Of a stretch of 64,000 nucleotides of DNA, positions 61,014 to 64,000 are shown piece after piece; position 1 is the stretch's first letter, and each line of letters opens with the position of its first letter. The notes under the pieces were generated by a model. It had not been told where the DNA came from. It worked only from the letters and a program-made list of their open reading frames with translations, and did not search any database. The stretch comes from Chryseobacterium hagamense. GTDB lineage: Bacteria; Bacteroidota; Bacteroidia; Flavobacteriales; Weeksellaceae. The position numbers and the translations under genes were made by a program. The stretch is taken from contig NZ_BJYJ01000021.1 in the NCBI RefSeq assembly GCF_007991455.1, positions 1-64,000 of the forward strand, in the 5' to 3' direction.

Positions 61014-63155
61014 TTACTTTTTCAGGTACTGATCAAAATAATCCGTTACTTTCTGCATCAGGTGCACGCGGTCCTTTCCGATCACGTTATGCGGATGGCC
61101 GGGATAAACGAAGTAATCCATCTGGATCCCGTTGTCTACTGCGGACTTGATGAACTTAACGGAATGCTGCCACACCACCACGTCATCCTGTGCCCCGTGG
61201 ATCATCAGCAGTTTCCCTTTCAGGTTCTGTACTTTGTCCAGCAGGTTGGCCGTGGCATACCCCTGCGGATTTTCCTGCGGTGTATCCATATATCTTTCGC
61301 CATACATGATTTCGTACATGCTCCAGTCGATCACCGGGCCTCCGGCAACGCCTACTTTGAAGACATCCGGCTTGCGGAGCATAAAGCTGGTGGTCATAAA
61401 CCCTCCGAAGCTCCAACCGTGGATTCCCATCCGGTCGGCATCTACATAAGGCAGGGATTTAAGGTACTCCACCCCTTTCATCTGGTCGTTCATTTCGTTG
61501 GTTCCGAGGTTTCTGAATACCGCCTGCTCGAATTTCAGGCCGCGGTTGGCGGAACCTCTTCCGTCCATGGTGAAGATGATGTATCCGTTCTGCGCCATAT
61601 ATTCGTACCAAAGGTTTCCGGATGCCGGGAAAGTATTGGTAATCAGCTGCAGGTGCGGTCCGTTGTACAGGTACACGATGACCGGATATTTTTTATTGGG
61701 ATCGAAATGGGTCGGGAGAATGATTTTTCCGTACAAAAGGGTTCCGTCGTCTGCTTTCAGGTTGACATTCTTAATTTCGGGACGCTGGTAGTTTTTCAGC
61801 GGGTTTTCCGAAGTCAGGAGATTGCTTGTTTTCAGCGTGTTGGTGTTGATGATGTTGGCTACTCTCGGGGTATTGGCATTGCTGTATACATCATACAGGT
61901 AGTTCCCGTCGCTGCTCAGCACACCGGAATGTACGCCGTCTGCGTTATCCATCCGCTGCATCCTGAAGTTTACCCAATTGATCCGGTAGAGGTGTTTTTC
62001 AAGCGGTGTTTCTTTGGTGGAGGTGAAATAGATTTCTTTCTTCTTTTCGTTAAATCCTAAAATCTCGTTCACGAGCCAGTCGCCTTTGGTGATCTGGGCC
62101 ACCAGGCCTTTCTCCAGGCTGTAGTGGAACAGGTGGTTGTATCCCGTTCTCTGGCTCTGCCAGATGAAATCGGTATTGGAATTCGGGAAGAAGGTGAGCG
62201 GATGCTGGGGTTCCACGTACTTATCGCTGGTTTCTTCAAACAAGGTTTTTACCAGGTTTCCCGTGGCGGCATCATACTGGTTCATTTTGAGATGGTTCTG
62301 CCCCCTGTTCAGGACACCGACAAAAATGTATTTTGAATCGGGGCTCCAGGTGACGGCCGTCAGGTACTGGTCTTTTTCCCCTTCGATATTCAGGAAAGTG
62401 GTCATCTGGCTTTTGATGTTGAAAACGCCCAGCGTCACCTGATGCGACGTTTTGCCGGCCATCGGATATTTGATGTTGTGGTTCACGGCCGGTGTTACGG
62501 ACCAGTCGATAACCGGGTAGTCGGCCACCATGGTCTGATCCATGCGGTAAAAAGCGACACTTTCAGAGTTGGGAGCCGGAAAAATCCCCGTGTCGATCCC
62601 GAATTCATTCCGGTGGACGTTAGCGGCCCCGTTCAGGATATTTTCGTTGGAATCGTTGGTTACCGCGATGGTTTTCCCGTTTTTATTCACGAAGAGATTA
62701 TTCTTTACGGTAAATGCAAAGGTCCGGTTATCGCCGAATACCTTCATATTCTCTGCATTTTCATCTACGGCCACAGTCGTTCTGGCTTTCCAGTCGTTGC
62801 CGGATTTTTCCATCCACACCATTTTCCCGTTCGAACTGAAATACCCCTGGTTTGTCCCGGTGAATTTCATCGGCGGAACGGCTTTGAACTTATTGTCCGT
62901 CAGATTTCTGTTCAGTTGGGTTAAGGACACCAGGGTATCCTGCCTGTTGGTTTTCAGATCAGTAATCAGATATCCGCCTTTTACGGCCTGAATATATGAT
63001 CTGCCGTCTGCAGACCATGAAAACTGGGAAATATTTTTAACGGCCAGGTTCGTTCTCAATCCGTTTACTGCCTCCGCCATCGTGAATTTCTGGGTCTGAG
63101 CCAATGCGCTGCCTCCCAAAACCACCATCCATAAAGATAATTTATATAGTCTCAT
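61014..63155 (-). CDS. Exported S9 (DPP-IV-like) peptidase
   Basis: The ATG at 63155 (MRLYKLSLWMVVLGGSALAQ) gives a 713-residue product with a clean signal peptide. An N-terminal beta-propeller (DPPIV_N, about 40-450) precedes the alpha/beta hydrolase domain with triad motifs GIHGWSFGGFMTTS (Ser), HGAQDDVVVWQHS (Asp) and YPGHPHNV (His). It is like dipeptidyl or prolyl tripeptidyl peptidases that free short peptides after Pro for uptake. Confidence 0.92.
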   Translation of the reverse strand: MRLYKLSLWMVVLGGSALAQTQKFTMAEAVNGLRTNLAVKNISQFSWSADGRSYIQAVKGGYLITDLKTNRQDTLVSLTQLNRNLTDNKFKAVPPMKFTGTNQGYFSSNGKMVWMEKSGNDWKARTTVAVDENAENMKVFGDNRTFAFTVKNNLFVNKNGKTIAVTNDSNENILNGAANVHRNEFGIDTGIFPAPNSESVAFYRMDQTMVADYPVIDWSVTPAVNHNIKYPMAGKTSHQVTLGVFNIKSQMTTFLNIEGEKDQYLTAVTWSPDSKYIFVGVLNRGQNHLKMNQYDAATGNLVKTLFEETSDKYVEPQHPLTFFPNSNTDFIWQSQRTGYNHLFHYSLEKGLVAQITKGDWLVNEILGFNEKKKEIYFTSTKETPLEKHLYRINWVNFRMQRMDNADGVHSGVLSSDGNYLYDVYSNANTPRVANIINTNTLKTSNLLTSENPLKNYQRPEIKNVNLKADDGTLLYGKIILPTHFDPNKKYPVIVYLYNGPHLQLITNTFPASGNLWYEYMAQNGYIIFTMDGRGSANRGLKFEQAVFRNLGTNEMNDQMKGVEYLKSLPYVDADRMGIHGWSFGGFMTTSFMLRKPDVFKVGVAGGPVIDWSMYEIMYGERYMDTPQENPQGYATANLLDKVQNLKGKLLMIHGAQDDVVVWQHSVKFIKSAVDNGIQMDYFVYPGHPHNVIGKDRVHLMQKVTDYFDQYLKK

Positions 63156-63174
63156 CGTATAAAATTGAATCCTC

Positions 63175-63182
63175 CAAAAATA
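63175..63182 (-). promoter_or_regulatory. -7 box of the S9 peptidase gene
   Basis: CAAAAATA reads TATTTTTG on the minus strand, 20 bases before the start. Confidence 0.4.
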
Positions 63183-63512
63183 AGAAATAATTATCAATCG
63201 TTAAGGAAACGTTAAATTAAAACGTCAGCAAGGGGAGAATGTCGCAGGAAGGGAAATATTGCGTAAATTGAGTGATGAGTGATGGGTTATACGTGATAAA
63301 TTAAAATCGCCAGGTTGTAATTCTGTTGATCTTATGGCCGGAATGCCGGATACAGACTGCCAGCCTAGCCCCGATAGAAACGGCATCCTTTTTTGTTGCG
63401 GGTGGAGCCCAGCGGAGGCTGCGACAAAAAAGATACAGTGGATAGCGGGAAACAGCTCCTGAAAAAAAATAAAAAGAGACTGTAAAAATCATTTCTTAAC
63501 CTACGTCAATGG
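63183..63512. other. Divergent intergenic space with repeat element
   Basis: No gene was seen. The stretch contains copy 2 of the dispersed inverted-repeat element (63366-63467). Confidence 0.5.
63366..63467. repeat. Dispersed inverted-repeat element, copy 2
   Basis: Flanks TAGCCCCGATAG and GGATAGCGGG match copy 1. The central stem is CTTTTTTGT paired with ACAAAAAAG, extended by GC pairs, instead of CTTTTTCTG with CAGAAAAAG. Pairing is kept while bases change. Confidence 0.65.
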
Positions 63513-63540
63513 TTTGAAGAAGGAATCAGGCCTACCTTTG
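63513..63540 (+). promoter_or_regulatory. Promoter of the yceI-family gene
   Basis: TTTG (63513-63516) and TACCTTTG (63533-63540) form a -33/-7 pair with 16 bases between, close to the Bacteroidota pattern, 30 bases before the start codon. Confidence 0.65.
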
Positions 63541-63570
63541 CAACATAATTAACAACAAAACAATATTACA

Positions 63571-64000
63571 ATGGCAACAAAATGGAATTTAGACCCGGCA
63601 CACAGTGAAATCACGTTTAAAGTAAAACACATGATGATTTCCAATATCAAAGGAAACTTTACCGATTTCACCGCAGAAATCGAAGCGGAAGACGATACTT
63701 TTGCCAACGCTAAAACAACGGCAACCATCCAGACGGCTTCTGTTTCTACGAACAATACCGACCGTGACAACCACCTGAAATCTGCGGAGTTTTTCAATGC
63801 GGAAGCCAACCCGACCATCACATTCGAATCTACTGCCCTGAACAACGAAGTGACCGGTAACCTTACGATCAACGGAGTTACCAAACCGGTAGTACTGGAT
63901 GTGGATTTCGGAGGTATCAATGTAGATCCGTGGGGAAATACGAAAGCAGGATTTTCTTTTGAAGGGAAAATCAACAGAAAAGATTTCGGACTGAACTGGA
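63571..64000 (+). CDS. YceI-family lipid-binding protein (3' end outside window)
   Basis: The first 143 residues are visible: MATKWNLDPAHSEITFKVKH, NIKGNFTDFTAEIE, ASVSTNNTDRDNHLKSAEFFNAE and GNLTINGVTKPVVLDVDFGG, then NRKDFGLNW. These are standard YceI landmarks for a lipocalin-like beta-barrel that binds isoprenoids. No signal peptide is present, so this is the cytoplasmic type often seen in Bacteroidota. It has a good promoter. Confidence 0.9.
   Translation, partial: MATKWNLDPAHSEITFKVKHMMISNIKGNFTDFTAEIEAEDDTFANAKTTATIQTASVSTNNTDRDNHLKSAEFFNAEANPTITFESTALNNEVTGNLTINGVTKPVVLDVDFGGINVDPWGNTKAGFSFEGKINRKDFGLNW

Noticed and set aside
61062..62060. Long open frame opposite the S9 peptidase
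   Set aside because: Antisense shadow of a catalytic-domain-bearing gene with no recognisable content.
1..64000. CRISPR arrays, tRNA or rRNA genes, riboswitches
   Set aside because: No regular direct-repeat array, cloverleaf or conserved RNA motif was recognised by reading; a dedicated search would be needed to exclude weak ones.

Overview
The window looks like a chromosome segment of a Bacteroidota bacterium in the Chryseobacterium/Weeksellaceae neighbourhood. Reasons: the -7 boxes are of the TAnnTTTG type, there is a PorP/SprF protein and a subtilisin with a type IX secretion C-terminal domain, and the house-keeping proteins (DUF5606, DUF3822, the LemA-TPM-TPM set, a VF530-like DUF2132 protein) have Flavobacteriia-like sequences. 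No tRNA, rRNA, CRISPR array, transposase or integrase was seen.

Region 1 (1-15570) is the most unusual part. It holds three near-identical copies of a small exported pilin-like protein. Copy 2 heads a rightward operon: pilin, PapD-like two-domain chaperone, a 934-residue outer-membrane barrel protein laid out like an usher, a three-domain tip-adhesin-like protein whose last domain resembles the pilin, then a soluble hybrid histidine kinase, a small histidine kinase and a LuxR/NarL-type response regulator. Copy 3 heads a leftward operon with an 857-residue exported protein bearing thrombospondin type 3 repeats and a 176-residue exported protein. The two operons face each other and share a promoter with the same three ACTACA boxes at the same spacing. 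I read this as a Bacteroidota chaperone-usher-like pilus or biofilm-fibre system with a dedicated regulator; that function is inference, while the layout, repeats and boxes are seen.

Region 2 (15700-17400) is an ordinary ruvX-def-DUF5606 operon. Region 3 (17700-23740) is an AT-richer, unrecognised three-gene block: a 1221-residue protein, a 415-residue protein with a zinc-phospholipase-C-like His/Asp pattern, and a four-helix membrane protein. It resembles an acquired effector/partner cassette.

Region 4 (23740-38940) is conserved core: SixA-like phosphatase, a serine hydrolase, a phosphodiesterase, an Smr-domain protein, RsmD, an HxlR regulator divergent from a nitroreductase, MurI, a secreted subtilisin, HemW, PorP/SprF, an RluA-family pseudouridine synthase, a PASTA protein, Ddl and CoaD. 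Region 5 (38940-64000) contains a decayed four-helix-bundle (S23) gene, a TRIC channel, DHFR, LemA/TPM genes, a gene interrupted at a slippery A8G tract, a KefF/KefC-like pair, an M3 peptidase lipoprotein, SlyD-like isomerase, SbcD/SbcC, a luciferase-like monooxygenase, an acyltransferase, a DPP-IV-like peptidase and the start of a YceI-family gene. Intergenic spaces here carry several dispersed repeat families, one of which forms hairpins whose stem bases change together.
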